Assembly (NCBI GenBank): GCA_020634975.1 | Contig: JACKAQ010000001.1 | Span: 1,240,001-1,304,000 of the forward strand | Source: JACKAQ01 sp020634975 [NCBI: Calditrichia bacterium] | GTDB taxonomy: Bacteria; Calditrichota; Calditrichia; RBG-13-44-9 | Direction of reading: 5' to 3' | Length of the DNA stretch: 64,000 nucleotides | Shown: positions 10,152 through 20,033 of the stretch, piece after piece | Numbering within the stretch: the stretch's first letter is position 1 | Layout of the letters: every line of letters starts with the position of its first letter | The notes under the pieces: model-generated | Told to the model about the DNA's origin: nothing | The model's database searches: none | The model's input: the letters and a program-made list of their open reading frames with translations, nothing else | Made by a program: the position numbers and the translations under genes

Positions 10152-11408
10152 ATGCGTAAGCCAATGATATACAGTTGCCTGCTTACGATAATTTTATCGT
10201 GGGGCGGTATTTTTGCCAATGGCTGGCGAAGCGGCGCGGCGCTCCAAACACCGCGATACGGTGCCACTTCAGTTGTCATGGATGGCTATATTTATGTAAT
10301 CGGCGGCGCGACTGCCAACGGGCAAATACTGAATTCTGTGGAACGATACGATTCATCCACCCAAACATGGGATGCAACTGCCATTGCCCCAACCCAAATT
10401 CCACGCCTGGATGCTGTGGCAATGATTGTCGATGGCAAAATTTACCTGATGGGCGGATATACTGCCGATGGCGAAGTAACCGATGCCGTTGAAGAATATG
10501 ATCTTGCGGGCAACAGTTGGTCTTTTTCCGAGGACCTGCGAAAAAAACGGCGCGGACATATTGCCGTTTCTATCTGGAACGCACCTTGTGTTGTCGGCGG
10601 TATTGGCGATAGCGGTGAATACGAAGATAAAGCGGAATGGCTGAATCCTGATGATGATAAATGGGAGGATATCGACGCCAATTACGATCTGCTGCGGTTC
10701 AAACCGTTTTCCGCTGCAAAAGGACATTCCATCTACATTTTTGGCGGCATTTTTAACTATCCCACAGCAAACAGCCACGTTGGCGAAGTTAGCACGGGCT
10801 GGGAAATCACCTGGAGCACATTGCCGGATTTACCGGTAGCCCGCGCCAACGGCACAACCGCCACCCTCAACGACAGCGTTTTTATGATTGGCGGCGTGTT
10901 ATCCAATAATTACGCAACCGGACGGGTGGATATTTTCGATTTCACCACACAGCAATTTACCCAGGCGCCGGATCTGCCGACAGCGCGCATTTCCATGACA
11001 TCGGCTGTTTTGGATGACGAAATTTATGTGATCGGCGGATACGCCAATTCCATCAACTCGCCGGTTGGCACCGTCGAAATCTACAGCTCGCCGTTAACCG
11101 CAATCGATCCGTCCGAATCCGGATTTCCGGAATCGTTTGCACTGCTGCACGGTTATCCAAATCCGTTTAACGGCAGCATTCAGCTGGCTGTCAACATCCC
11201 GCAACGGGCGGATTATCAACTGACCATTTTTGATATCAACGGACGCAAAGTCCGCACGCTGCACAACGGCAACCTGCCTTCCGGTGAGCGCAATTTCCAA
11301 TGGAACGCCATCGACGAAACCGGGAAGAACGTCAGTAGCGGCATTTACCTTGCTGTTTTGCAATCCCGATCTTCAATACAAAAACTCAAGATCGTTTATG
11401 TGAAATAA
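10152..11408 (+). CDS. kelch-repeat protein with type IX secretion sorting domain
   Basis: 418 residues. Signal peptide 1-24 (ending FANG). Residues about 30-310 hold five to six kelch blades, each with a GG doublet and spaced Y/W, e.g. GYIYVIGGAT, GKIYLMGGYT, HSIYIFGGIF, DEIYVIGGYA: a beta-propeller. The C-terminal 80 residues (LLHGYPNPFNGSIQLAV, GRKVRTL, SGIYLAVLQS, KLKIVYVK) form a T9SS type A sorting domain, so the protein is predicted to be exported to the surface. Its ligand is unknown. It is 43 bp after the activator and in the same direction, suggesting one operon. Confidence 0.92.
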   Translation: MRKPMIYSCLLTIILSWGGIFANGWRSGAALQTPRYGATSVVMDGYIYVIGGATANGQILNSVERYDSSTQTWDATAIAPTQIPRLDAVAMIVDGKIYLMGGYTADGEVTDAVEEYDLAGNSWSFSEDLRKKRRGHIAVSIWNAPCVVGGIGDSGEYEDKAEWLNPDDDKWEDIDANYDLLRFKPFSAAKGHSIYIFGGIFNYPTANSHVGEVSTGWEITWSTLPDLPVARANGTTATLNDSVFMIGGVLSNNYATGRVDIFDFTTQQFTQAPDLPTARISMTSAVLDDEIYVIGGYANSINSPVGTVEIYSSPLTAIDPSESGFPESFALLHGYPNPFNGSIQLAVNIPQRADYQLTIFDINGRKVRTLHNGNLPSGERNFQWNAIDETGKNVSSGIYLAVLQSRSSIQKLKIVYVK

Positions 11409-11479
11409 GTCGCCACTCAACCATTGATTTTCAGCCGTTCGCAACATATATTTCTTTTTATCCGATTTGAGGCGAACAG

Positions 11480-13213
11480 GTGAAAATAGACATCAAAGGT
11501 TATGATATTATCCGGGAAATCAGCCGGGGACCGATCAGCACAGCGTATTTGGGGAAACAACTATCGCTGAACCGCCCGGTGCTCATCAAACGGTTGAATA
11601 ACCAATGGATGAACGAAACCGATTTGATGGAGCGATTTCGCCGCGAAGCGTTGATCTGCGCTCGCCTGAAACATCGCAATGTGGTTGATATTATTGATGT
11701 TGAAACCCACCCCGACAACCTTTACCTGGTCATCGAATTTATTGATGGAATGGATTTGGCGCGGTTCATCAAAGAATTTTCGCCGATGCCGTTTTCGGTA
11801 ATTTTATACATCAGCCGCGAGGTGCTCAACGGGTTGGCGTATGCCCATCGGCAGGGTGTTATTCATCGCGATATCAAACCGTCGAACATCATGATCGGGC
11901 GGGACGGCATCGTGAAAATTGCCGATTTCGGACTTGCCCGAACCGCCGATTTACCGACTATTTCCGCCCACGGCGAAGTGGTTGGCACACCCGCATACAT
12001 GTCTCCGGAACAAGCCCGGATTTCCAACCTGGATGAGCGCACGGATATTTTTAGCCTGGGCATCACATTTTACGAATTAGCCGGTCAGCCGTCGCCATTC
12101 AAAGGGCAAAGCATTGTCGAATCCATTCAAAAATTATTGAAAGATGTGCCGCCGCCGCTTCACGCGCTTAACCCGGAAATTCCGGAATGGTATTCGCTGC
12201 TGATCTCAAAAATGCTCGCAAAAAAAACAGACGATCGCCCGGCATCGGCGGAAGCAATTCTGGAAAATGAACATTTTTTGAAAACGCCCTCCCGGTCGCC
12301 GGAACTGGCACAAATGATCGGGCAAATGAATAAAGAATCGATCACTTTCGAGAACACAGAAATTTCTCCGCCGGTGATTCAGTCCATTGATTTGCCCAAA
12401 TCGCCGGGCAAACGCTGGCTGGGCATTGCAACAACGGCTGTTGCGGTGCTGCTGCTCGGCGTTTGGTGGATAAATGCCAACCAACCGGATCAAAAAAATG
12501 GTGTTTTGCCAATTCAAGATAAAATGACCGCAGCTGCGGAAACGCTCAACACAGGTGCAGATTCATTGATGAATGAACCGGAAATTCAATCGCAACCGGT
12601 TGAGCAAAACCCGGAACAACCAACATCGGCGTTGGCGGAAAAGGGTTCGCAACCGGAAAATCGTGTTGCACTCAACCAATCCGCAAATGACGAAAATCCC
12701 CGCGAAAACACAACTTCCCCGGCAACGAACACAGAAAAAATAGAGCTTCCCGTTTTGACAGACAGCAGTTCAACGCCTGTTGCCGCACCCGCAACCGGCG
12801 AGTTGATGGTGCAATGCACGCCGTGGGCGCATATTTTTGTTAATGGCGAACAGTTTGAAACCACACCGTTGCGTAAACCGCTGATCCTGCCGGCGGGGCG
12901 TCATGTTATCGAATTGCGCAACCCGAACTTCCCGCCGCACCGCAGCACTGTGGAAATTTCCGGCGGAAACAGCGATTCGCTAATCGTCAATTTGCATTCC
13001 CTGACCGGTTATCTGGATTTACAGGTGTTGCCGTGGGCAAAAATTTTTATCGATAACCAATATGTAGAAACCACGCCGCTGGCAAAACCGCTGGCGCTAA
13101 AACCGGGTGAGTACACCCTGAAACTCGAAAATCCGGCATTTCCCAATTGGGAGGAAACCGTGCTCATTACCGCAGGGGAAACCCTGAAACACCGGATAAC
13201 ACTCAACAGATAA
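11480..13213 (+). CDS. membrane Ser/Thr protein kinase with two PEGA domains
   Basis: 577 residues from GTG 11480 (GAGGCGA upstream). The kinase domain (about 8-265) has the catalytic lysine K37 in VLIKRL, HRDIKPSN (129-136), DFG (149-151) and the APE-like MSPEQA. A membrane helix lies at 313-330. A Pro/Gln/Thr-rich linker leads to two PEGA domains (about 436-500 and 506-577), each with the PWA.IF(V/I) and TTPL..PL..L..G pattern. So the kinase is cytoplasmic and PEGA repeats extend into the periplasm, a Hanks-type sensor arrangement. It follows the kelch gene by 71 bp and precedes a membrane-protein gene by 15 bp. Confidence 0.93.
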   Translation: MKIDIKGYDIIREISRGPISTAYLGKQLSLNRPVLIKRLNNQWMNETDLMERFRREALICARLKHRNVVDIIDVETHPDNLYLVIEFIDGMDLARFIKEFSPMPFSVILYISREVLNGLAYAHRQGVIHRDIKPSNIMIGRDGIVKIADFGLARTADLPTISAHGEVVGTPAYMSPEQARISNLDERTDIFSLGITFYELAGQPSPFKGQSIVESIQKLLKDVPPPLHALNPEIPEWYSLLISKMLAKKTDDRPASAEAILENEHFLKTPSRSPELAQMIGQMNKESITFENTEISPPVIQSIDLPKSPGKRWLGIATTAVAVLLLGVWWINANQPDQKNGVLPIQDKMTAAAETLNTGADSLMNEPEIQSQPVEQNPEQPTSALAEKGSQPENRVALNQSANDENPRENTTSPATNTEKIELPVLTDSSSTPVAAPATGELMVQCTPWAHIFVNGEQFETTPLRKPLILPAGRHVIELRNPNFPPHRSTVEISGGNSDSLIVNLHSLTGYLDLQVLPWAKIFIDNQYVETTPLAKPLALKPGEYTLKLENPAFPNWEETVLITAGETLKHRITLNR

Positions 13214-13228
13214 ATTACGGAGCGCCAC

Positions 13229-14038
13229 TTGCAGCGTTGCTACCCCGCATTCACCCGAAACCGAATTGTCATTATTTTTTTATTACTCCCGCTATTGCTG
13301 TGCAAAAACCTGTTTGCACAACCTGTTTCCAATTCTGTAAATCAGTTGAAGCAACTGTATGAAAATGTTGAATTTGAATCGGCAATAACCAAAGGAAATG
13401 AGCTGCTGAAATTACCGGGAAATGCGTTATCACCGGATGAATTGGCCGTTGTCCACCGGTATATGGCGTTCTCTTTTTTCAACCTCGGTGATCAGGATTC
13501 GGCGCGGGTGCATTTTCTAAGCCTGCTGTCGCTGCAACCGGATTTAGAGCTGAATCCGGCTGAAACATCGCCAAAAATCATCGATTTTTTTCAGCAATTA
13601 AAGGAAGAATTTCGTTCGATTTCGCAACAGGAAAATGACAGAGTGTTCACTAAATACGTAATCGCAGAAGATTTGCGCCCCGGTGCAGCGCTGCGATCTG
13701 CTGTTATTCCGGGATGGGGACAGTTGCGCAAAGGTCAGCGCGGGCGGGCCGTGGTACTTGGCGGCGGATTTTGGGCAGGGTTGATCGCAACCGGCGTGGC
13801 GTACAGCAAATCGCAAAGCCTGAAAGATGATTATGTTGCAGCAAAGGACCCGGCAGAAATCAGCAGATTATACGATGATTACAATGGCTGGCATAAAACG
13901 CGACAGGCGCTTACGCTGGCAACCGCGGTTTTTTGGGTGATTAACGTTGTGGATGCAGGTTGGTCGAATTACCCGAAGCCGGCATTTCGTGCCGGTAATT
14001 CAGCGGTCGAATTATCGTTTTCAATTCCGTTAAAGTAA
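13229..14038 (+). CDS. DUF5683-like membrane protein with helical N-terminal region
   Basis: 269 residues from TTG 13229, which has ACGGAGCG upstream; no better ATG exists. Signal peptide or anchor at 12-30 (IVIIFLLLPLLLCKNLFAQ). Residues 35-125 are helical and TPR-like (LYENVEFESAITKGNELL, VVHRYMAFSFFNLGDQDSARVHF). The later part has SAVIPGWGQLRKGQRGRAVV, the PGWGQ signature of DUF5683 proteins, and two hydrophobic helices. Function unknown. It begins 15 bp after the PEGA kinase and ends the + cluster, so it is likely an accessory of the kinase. Confidence 0.75.
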   Translation: MQRCYPAFTRNRIVIIFLLLPLLLCKNLFAQPVSNSVNQLKQLYENVEFESAITKGNELLKLPGNALSPDELAVVHRYMAFSFFNLGDQDSARVHFLSLLSLQPDLELNPAETSPKIIDFFQQLKEEFRSISQQENDRVFTKYVIAEDLRPGAALRSAVIPGWGQLRKGQRGRAVVLGGGFWAGLIATGVAYSKSQSLKDDYVAAKDPAEISRLYDDYNGWHKTRQALTLATAVFWVINVVDAGWSNYPKPAFRAGNSAVELSFSIPLK

Positions 14039-14052
14039 TATTCTACAACTGC

Positions 14053-14955
14053 TTAGCGCCCGATGTTTTGCGAACTCCATACACCAGAAAACGGGCGGTT
14101 GCTCCGGGATTCAATTTCCAGATCATTCAGATACAATCCCTCCCGTTCAAAAGCAGCGCATCGCTCCAAAAATTGCTCCCAATCGACACCAATTTCCAAC
14201 CGTTGCGGCACATTTCCCGGTTTCCACGCACCGGCATAAGTTGCCCCTTTATCGGAGCTATTTTCCCGGTATATTTCCAAATCTATTAATTCAAAACCGT
14301 TACGGTTATCGCCAAATTTGCTCCGGAAATCCCTTTCACCAACGCTTTTGAAATAATCATCTCCTTTGCCGGAGCGAAAAACAACCACATAAAACACGGA
14401 ACCGCCGAGGTCGTAGGGCTCAAAATCTGCAATTACCATACCGTTTTTGAGCATTCCGTCGCGAACAATATCAAATTCGCTGCCGATTTTTACATTCACG
14501 CGTATGGCAATCTCGTAACGGCCTTCCTGCCAAATACTCAGGGCATAATATTGCCCGGCATCCTGATAAATATCGATATCGATGAGCCGCATACCATCAT
14601 TTTTCATGGATTTCCAAAGGCTTTCGAATGTCCGCCAGTCGTTTCCGCTGGCACCCAAACTGGATCTGTAAAACATGGTTTTGGGGCTTTCGCGATGCCA
14701 AACCGCACCGAATAGCTGTTTGTTGTCCTTTCGGTATGTTTCGATATCAACAATGTGCAAATCGCTTACTTTTAATTCTTCAAATGCACGGAGAACATCA
14801 TCCCACACCAAATCGACAATTACAGTGGATTTTTGTCCTTTAAACACCTGGTATTCAGATTGCGGTGTGTCGACAACCTGCATGGCACAACCAGAAATGA
14901 GCAGCAGTAGCCCACCCCAAAAAAGCGGTATTAACGCATGCTTCGCAGCATTCAT
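14053..14955 (-). CDS. lipoprotein with bacterial tandem-repeat (BTRD-like) units
   Basis: 300 residues from ATG 14955, chosen for the GGAG nine bases upstream; 24 further residues are possible from 15027. Lipobox ISGC at about 20-23. The mature part holds four or five repeats of about 50 residues with a W/F...M...G.RL.DIDIY...G..Y...W pattern (for example NDGMRLIDIDIYQDAGQYYALSIW and NGFELIDLEIYRENSSDKGATYAGAW), resembling BTRD1-type repeats. No enzymatic motif. It converges with the DUF5683-like gene with 14 bp between stops and no clear terminator. Confidence 0.7.
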   Translation of the reverse strand: MNAAKHALIPLFWGGLLLLISGCAMQVVDTPQSEYQVFKGQKSTVIVDLVWDDVLRAFEELKVSDLHIVDIETYRKDNKQLFGAVWHRESPKTMFYRSSLGASGNDWRTFESLWKSMKNDGMRLIDIDIYQDAGQYYALSIWQEGRYEIAIRVNVKIGSEFDIVRDGMLKNGMVIADFEPYDLGGSVFYVVVFRSGKGDDYFKSVGERDFRSKFGDNRNGFELIDLEIYRENSSDKGATYAGAWKPGNVPQRLEIGVDWEQFLERCAAFEREGLYLNDLEIESRSNRPFSGVWSSQNIGR

Positions 14956-15183
14956 TGGTATTCTCCAAAAAAGTTGAAAGGGATTGATTTCCGGAAATGG
15001 GCTCAAGGAAGTTAAATTTCGCATCATTTGCTTCTATTGTGTTAATTGAACAGAATTGTTACCTCAAAAATCCCCGCTAACTATTGGAATATACAAATTT
15101 TACGAAATAAATGTGCAACAAAATATGATTGTTCTCACAGGTTTTTCCGCGTCACGGTTAGTCACTGCAATCTATATTATTAC

Positions 15184-15212
15184 TTGACATAGTTCGAATC
15201 AATGCATAATAT
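15184..15212 (+). promoter_or_regulatory. sigma-70-type promoter for the VWA lipoprotein
   Basis: TTGACA (15184-15189), 17-base spacer, TAATAT (15207-15212), about 80 bp before the chosen start of the VWA gene. Both hexamers are near consensus. Confidence 0.7.
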
Positions 15213-15290
15213 AAAATTAACAATCCAAAAATGTTTTCAGGGCAAGTTGTAACAACTTTTGTTGTGCCGCACCATTGGAAGGAACCGGGT

Positions 15291-16406
15291 ATGAATAGGG
15301 CAATGGGGATTTTGGCGATTTGTTTGCTGATGATTTTGGCTACACTTTTTCCGGCTTGTGAAGATAGCATTGTTTACGGCTCCGGTAACAGAAATTCGGC
15401 GCCTGTGGATAGTATGCCTGGTGATACTATTCCGCCGCCGCCACCACAGGGCATTTTGGACACACTAACCCTTTATCTGGCTTTTGATTACTGGAATCCT
15501 TCCGGAATCGATCCACACATCAAAATTGACACGGACGCCACCTCCGATCTGATAAAAGTCGGTGAAAATATATTGCGTAAACCACCCATTGTCGGGCAGC
15601 CGAATGTGACGTTTCTACTCGAGGATATCAAAGTAGATTATTCTCCGGTCTATTCCCGCATTTTTAAGTGGTGGTCTGAGGAATTACTTTCAGATCACTG
15701 GCACAACACCTCCGAATTTGCGGTAAGCAAACGGGATAAAACCCGGATGAATATCGTATTGGTGCTGGATGTAAGCAATTCGCTCGGCGGCGATTTCTAT
15801 TGGGTAAAAGAATATGCAAAAGATTTTCTGGACATCATCTACACCGAAATGCGCGACAACATCCGGTATCCCAAAATCGCGATTGTAGATTTTTCCACGC
15901 TGATCAATTATATCCCGTTAACGACCAAACAATCAGATTTGATCGATCATATCAACGGGTTGCAGCAGGGACAATACACGGCGCTGTATGCTGCAATGAA
16001 CACCGGCATCGATTTGCTGGCACAGGAATCTGATACACTGCACCATCGCGCAATGGTTACGTTTACGGATGGCAACGACAACTATTCCGGTCCGGTCACG
16101 AAAGATTTTCTGCTCAACAAAATTACCGATCCGGTTTTTAATACACCAAAAATCCGCAGTTTTGTGTTAGGGTTTAAAGGGCGCGACGGTTTGGATGAGT
16201 CTATTCTGGAAAGTCTGGCGGTCAATAATGGCGAAGCAAGGTTTACCAGCTCAATATTTCAGCTAAAAGTGATGTTTGAAAATATCGCCAAGGATATTAC
16301 CCGATCGGTCAACTTCACTTACACCCGCAACGACCAAATTATTCCTGAATCGGAAAAACGCCGGGTGCGAATTGGCATAAGCCTTGAACGTCATATTATT
16401 TTGTGA
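15291..16406 (+). CDS. VWA-domain lipoprotein
   Basis: 371 residues from ATG 15291, chosen because GGAAGGAACC precedes it and it gives a proper lipoprotein signal (lipobox FPAC, Cys23). A von Willebrand A domain covers about 150-330: NIVLVLDVSNSLGG carries the DxSxS metal-adhesion motif, with later TALYAAMNTGI and VTFTDGND. Such domains bind ligands through Mg. It has its own promoter at 15184 and converges with the response regulator gene (3 bp between stops). Likely a surface or periplasmic binding protein; ligand unknown. Confidence 0.85.
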   Translation: MNRAMGILAICLLMILATLFPACEDSIVYGSGNRNSAPVDSMPGDTIPPPPPQGILDTLTLYLAFDYWNPSGIDPHIKIDTDATSDLIKVGENILRKPPIVGQPNVTFLLEDIKVDYSPVYSRIFKWWSEELLSDHWHNTSEFAVSKRDKTRMNIVLVLDVSNSLGGDFYWVKEYAKDFLDIIYTEMRDNIRYPKIAIVDFSTLINYIPLTTKQSDLIDHINGLQQGQYTALYAAMNTGIDLLAQESDTLHHRAMVTFTDGNDNYSGPVTKDFLLNKITDPVFNTPKIRSFVLGFKGRDGLDESILESLAVNNGEARFTSSIFQLKVMFENIAKDITRSVNFTYTRNDQIIPESEKRRVRIGISLERHIIL

Positions 16407-16409
16407 GAA

Positions 16410-17753
16410 TTATTGGAGTTTACTCATCAGCGTGCGGTAATTGATGTTCAGCAGTTTGCAAGCGTCTTTTTTGTTGCCCTTTTTCTGTTCCAACACCATT
16501 CGCACATAAATCCGGGTTATTTCCTCCAGCGAAAGCTCGTTAGCTAATGCTTTATCGAGAAAATTATTGCTGGATTCCAGAATGTCCGGCGGCAAATGCT
16601 CGATATCGATATGCTGGGAATTGGTCAAAATCAATCGTTTGACAGTGTTTTCGAGCTCCCGTGCGTTGCCTTCCCACGGCAAGTGCGATAAAAAAGCCAT
16701 CACGCGGTTGGATACTTTGGGCTTGGGCAGGTCGTTTTCGCGACAAAATTTTTCGGTGAAATAGTCAATCATCGCCGGAATATCGTCCGGGCGTTCCCGC
16801 AGCGGCGGCAATTGGATGGGAATAACGTTCAATCGGTAAAAAAGATCTTCGCGGAAGGTGCCCTCTTTGATCATATCCTGCAACGGTTGGTTGGTTGCGG
16901 AAATCAAACGGAAGGTTACCGTAATTTCTTTTTCGCCGCCGAGCCGGAAAAAGCGTTTGCTTTCCAGCACGCGGAGCAGTTTGGCCTGCAATTCCAGCGG
17001 CATGTCGCCAATTTCATCGAGAAACAGTGTGCCGTTATCCGCCAGCTCAATTTTGCCGCGCGTTTGTTTTAGCGCACCGGTGTATGCACCTTTTTCATAG
17101 CCGAACAGCTCACTTTCCAGCAAATTGGGCGGCAACGCTGCGCAGTTGATGGCCACAAAACTGTCGTTCAACCGGGGGCTTTGTTTGTAGATGTGCCGGG
17201 CAAACACCTCTTTTCCGGAACCGGATTCCCCGGTGATGAGCACCGGCTCCACGCTGTGTTTCACACGGTCAATTGTGGCGAGGATTTGCTGCATTTGTTT
17301 GCTGACCGCCACGATATCATCAAACCGGATATTTTGTTTCAATTTGGAACGCAATTCGGTGTTTTCGCGCTCCAGTTTTTGCATTTTCAACCCTTGTTTG
17401 ACAAGGTGCGGCAGCTCTTCCTCCAATTTTTCGTCGCCTTTGGAGAAATACGAATAGGCGCCTCGCCGCTGCGCTTCCAGCGCGTATTCATGTTCTTTGT
17501 AGGATGTAACTACGATGATCTGAAAATCCTGCCCGAGTTTGATCAACTCATCCAGCAGATTTAATCCGTCGGTGATTTGTGGCAATCCCAGATCCATAAT
17601 GATGAGATCTGGCTCCATCAATTCACATTGCTGAAGCGCATCGGTTTTGTTCGCTGCAACTTTCACGTGATAGCCATCGCCAATCCATTCGCGAAAACTG
17701 TCGCTCCACAATTCGTTGTCTTCAACAATCAGTATTTTGTCCATTAAACCCAT
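16410..17753 (-). CDS. NtrC-type sigma-54 response regulator
   Basis: 447 residues: receiver about 4-122 with phospho-acceptor D54 (LIIMDLGLPQ), AAA+ domain about 145-385 with Walker A GESGSGKE (175-182), and a short C-terminal helix-turn-helix (KKDACKLLNINYRTLMSKL). The sigma-54 contact loop reads GAYTGA (222-227) instead of GAFTGA. Start at 17753 or the ATG three codons later; neither has a strong ribosome site. It is 42 bp downstream of the DsbD-like gene in the same direction. No cognate histidine kinase is in the window. Confidence 0.92.
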   Translation of the reverse strand: MGLMDKILIVEDNELWSDSFREWIGDGYHVKVAANKTDALQQCELMEPDLIIMDLGLPQITDGLNLLDELIKLGQDFQIIVVTSYKEHEYALEAQRRGAYSYFSKGDEKLEEELPHLVKQGLKMQKLERENTELRSKLKQNIRFDDIVAVSKQMQQILATIDRVKHSVEPVLITGESGSGKEVFARHIYKQSPRLNDSFVAINCAALPPNLLESELFGYEKGAYTGALKQTRGKIELADNGTLFLDEIGDMPLELQAKLLRVLESKRFFRLGGEKEITVTFRLISATNQPLQDMIKEGTFREDLFYRLNVIPIQLPPLRERPDDIPAMIDYFTEKFCRENDLPKPKVSNRVMAFLSHLPWEGNARELENTVKRLILTNSQHIDIEHLPPDILESSNNFLDKALANELSLEEITRIYVRMVLEQKKGNKKDACKLLNINYRTLMSKLQ

Positions 17754-17795
17754 CGATCCATGCGAAAATGAGCACCACCCGGCAGTGGTGAAATA

Positions 17796-19934
17796 TTAGT
17801 TGATTCGCGCCAGCGCGTCCAGAATCAGTCCGGGCGTTAGCAACTCCGGCAGAACTATCGGTTTTTCGTTCGATCCGGCGCCGTAAAGCACGTATAATGG
17901 AACACTATTTCGTCCGAAAGCGGCTAAAGCACGCGTGATATTTTCATCTTTTGACGTCCAATCCGCAATGACTCTTGTCACACCTTTGCTGGCAAATGCA
18001 GCTTCGACCTCAGCGTTATTCAATGCAACTTTTTTGTTGACCTGACAACTGAGGCACCACGATGCTGTAAAATCAATAAAAACAGGCTTTCCCTGCGCGC
18101 GCAGTGTATTGACCAATTCGGGTGAATACGGCTCCCAACCGGCGTGTGCGGCGGCATTTGCGCTGGTTTTGGTCGCAGCGGATGCGCTGGCAGTGCCATC
18201 GCCAACCATGTCGATCGTAAGCCATGCGCTGCCGACAATCAGCACAGCAGCGATGGTTTTGGCAACCAAACGGGTGGTTTTACTGCGCATCAGCGTTCCC
18301 CAACGCCCCAACACCCAGCCGCCAAAACTGACAACCAGCAGCGCCAGCAACGCCACAAAAACACCCAGCGAGCCAACCTGACCATCCAGCACATACAGCA
18401 GCCAGATGACGGTTGCCATCATCAAAAATCCCATGGATTGTTTGAGGGTGTCCATCCACGCGCCGGGTTTTGGCACAAATTTCAGCAATCCGGGAGAGGA
18501 CGCCAGCAACACATATGGCAGCGCCATTCCCATTCCCAACGCCGTGAAAATGGCCATCGAAAGCAACGCCGGCTGGCTGAGCGCAAAACCGAGCGCCGAT
18601 CCCATAAACGGTGCGGTGCACGGCGTAGCCACAACGGTGGCCGTAACGCCGCTCACAAACGATCCGAGGTAATCCGAGCGGCTGGCTGCGCCCTGCCCGA
18701 CACCCATCAGCGAAGTCCCCAATTCAAACACACCAAACAAATTCAAACCGAATAAAAACAAAAAGATAGCCAACACAACAATAAATGACGGCGATTGCAG
18801 TTGAAATCCCCAGCCGAGCTGTTCGCCGCCCGCCCGCAACAGCAGCAACGCGCCGGCCAACACCCAAAATGAAACCAACACGCCAAGCGTAAATACCATT
18901 CCATGGGAAAAAACCTTGCTGCTGTCTTCACCGGCTTGTTGCACAAAACCGAGAATTTTGAGCGACAAAACGGGCAGCACGCAGGGCATCAGATTCAAAA
19001 TCATACCACCGACAAACGCGAACAACAGCGCCCACCAAATGCTGCCGATTTCCTGATTTCCGGCGGATGTGCCAAAATTACTGTCCAGCGAATTACCGAT
19101 CTCAACGCTGATTTCCTGCGATTTTTCCGATCCGGTACCGCGCCAGCCGTTCTCCGAAACCAACACACCGGAAATGCGTTCGGGATCGCCCTCGCGATCC
19201 GGCGAAAGCGGCACGTTCAACCGGTAGCCGTTGCCGGTGGCGGTCACTTCCTGCACGGCGCCGTTGTTGATCACCAGCTCGTCATACGGAAAAAAGCGGA
19301 TATTTCCCGGCGAATCACTCACCCATTCGGGCGGAACGATTTCGAAAACCAACGCGGTATCTATTTTGGCAGCCTGAACTTTCCAGCCGGAATTTGTAAT
19401 TGGCAACATCGCGCGAGTGTCGGCAAATGGTTGTGTCCACGCCGCGTTAATCGCCACATGTTCACCGATCGCCAGCGGCAATTCCAGATCAACATTTTCC
19501 GGAATACACACATCTTTGCAAACCAGCCAACTGGCATTTGCCTTCAGCGTGACGGTGCTTCCCGGTGCCAGATTCGCCGGTGGCGTAATTTGCACGGGCA
19601 ACAGCACTTCATTTTCGTAACCGAAATTCATGAATTCGTCAAATGGAATGGCTTCGGGATGCGGCCACTGGATTTCCCCAGCGGAAAAGCCTTCCGGCAA
19701 TTCCCAATCGATGGCGGTCGCCAAACCGGCATCGCCGGCATTGCGCCAGTACACATGCCAGTGATCTTGAATTTTCATGTGAAGCCCAACCCAAAATGCC
19801 TCGCCGGGAACAATCGTGGTCACTTCCGGCACCAGTTCCGCTTCCACGTGATCGGTTTTCGCAGAATTGGCCAACAGACCGTTCACCACGAAAAAAAGCA
19901 ACATCGAAACGAAGATAAACCGTTGTTTTAACAT
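17796..19934 (-). CDS. DsbD/ScsB-like thiol:disulfide interchange protein
   Basis: 712 residues. Signal peptide 1-22; a DsbC/DsbD-type N-terminal periplasmic region about 25-280, including WLVCKDVCIPE with two cysteines; eight hydrophobic helices about 300-560 with the DsbD core cysteines (MLNLMPCVLPVLSLKIL and ATPCTAPFMGSALG); and a C-terminal thioredoxin domain with CLSC near residue 626 (FTASWCLSCQVNKK). The family passes electrons from cytoplasmic thioredoxin across the membrane to periplasmic partners such as disulfide isomerases or cytochrome c maturation. It is upstream of the response regulator by 42 bp. Confidence 0.93.
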   Translation of the reverse strand: MLKQRFIFVSMLLFFVVNGLLANSAKTDHVEAELVPEVTTIVPGEAFWVGLHMKIQDHWHVYWRNAGDAGLATAIDWELPEGFSAGEIQWPHPEAIPFDEFMNFGYENEVLLPVQITPPANLAPGSTVTLKANASWLVCKDVCIPENVDLELPLAIGEHVAINAAWTQPFADTRAMLPITNSGWKVQAAKIDTALVFEIVPPEWVSDSPGNIRFFPYDELVINNGAVQEVTATGNGYRLNVPLSPDREGDPERISGVLVSENGWRGTGSEKSQEISVEIGNSLDSNFGTSAGNQEIGSIWWALLFAFVGGMILNLMPCVLPVLSLKILGFVQQAGEDSSKVFSHGMVFTLGVLVSFWVLAGALLLLRAGGEQLGWGFQLQSPSFIVVLAIFLFLFGLNLFGVFELGTSLMGVGQGAASRSDYLGSFVSGVTATVVATPCTAPFMGSALGFALSQPALLSMAIFTALGMGMALPYVLLASSPGLLKFVPKPGAWMDTLKQSMGFLMMATVIWLLYVLDGQVGSLGVFVALLALLVVSFGGWVLGRWGTLMRSKTTRLVAKTIAAVLIVGSAWLTIDMVGDGTASASAATKTSANAAAHAGWEPYSPELVNTLRAQGKPVFIDFTASWCLSCQVNKKVALNNAEVEAAFASKGVTRVIADWTSKDENITRALAAFGRNSVPLYVLYGAGSNEKPIVLPELLTPGLILDALARIN

Positions 19935-20033
19935 TAGTTGTCTCTAAAATAAATTTACACCGTTAGATAAATTATGATTCATAAACAATCCAAAAGTAAC
20001 CGTATGTATTGCGGCAAACGCCAAAAGTTCCCA

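Noticed and set aside
18903-19931. 342-residue + strand open frame
   Set aside because: Antisense to the DsbD-like gene, which has clear domains; no start signals.
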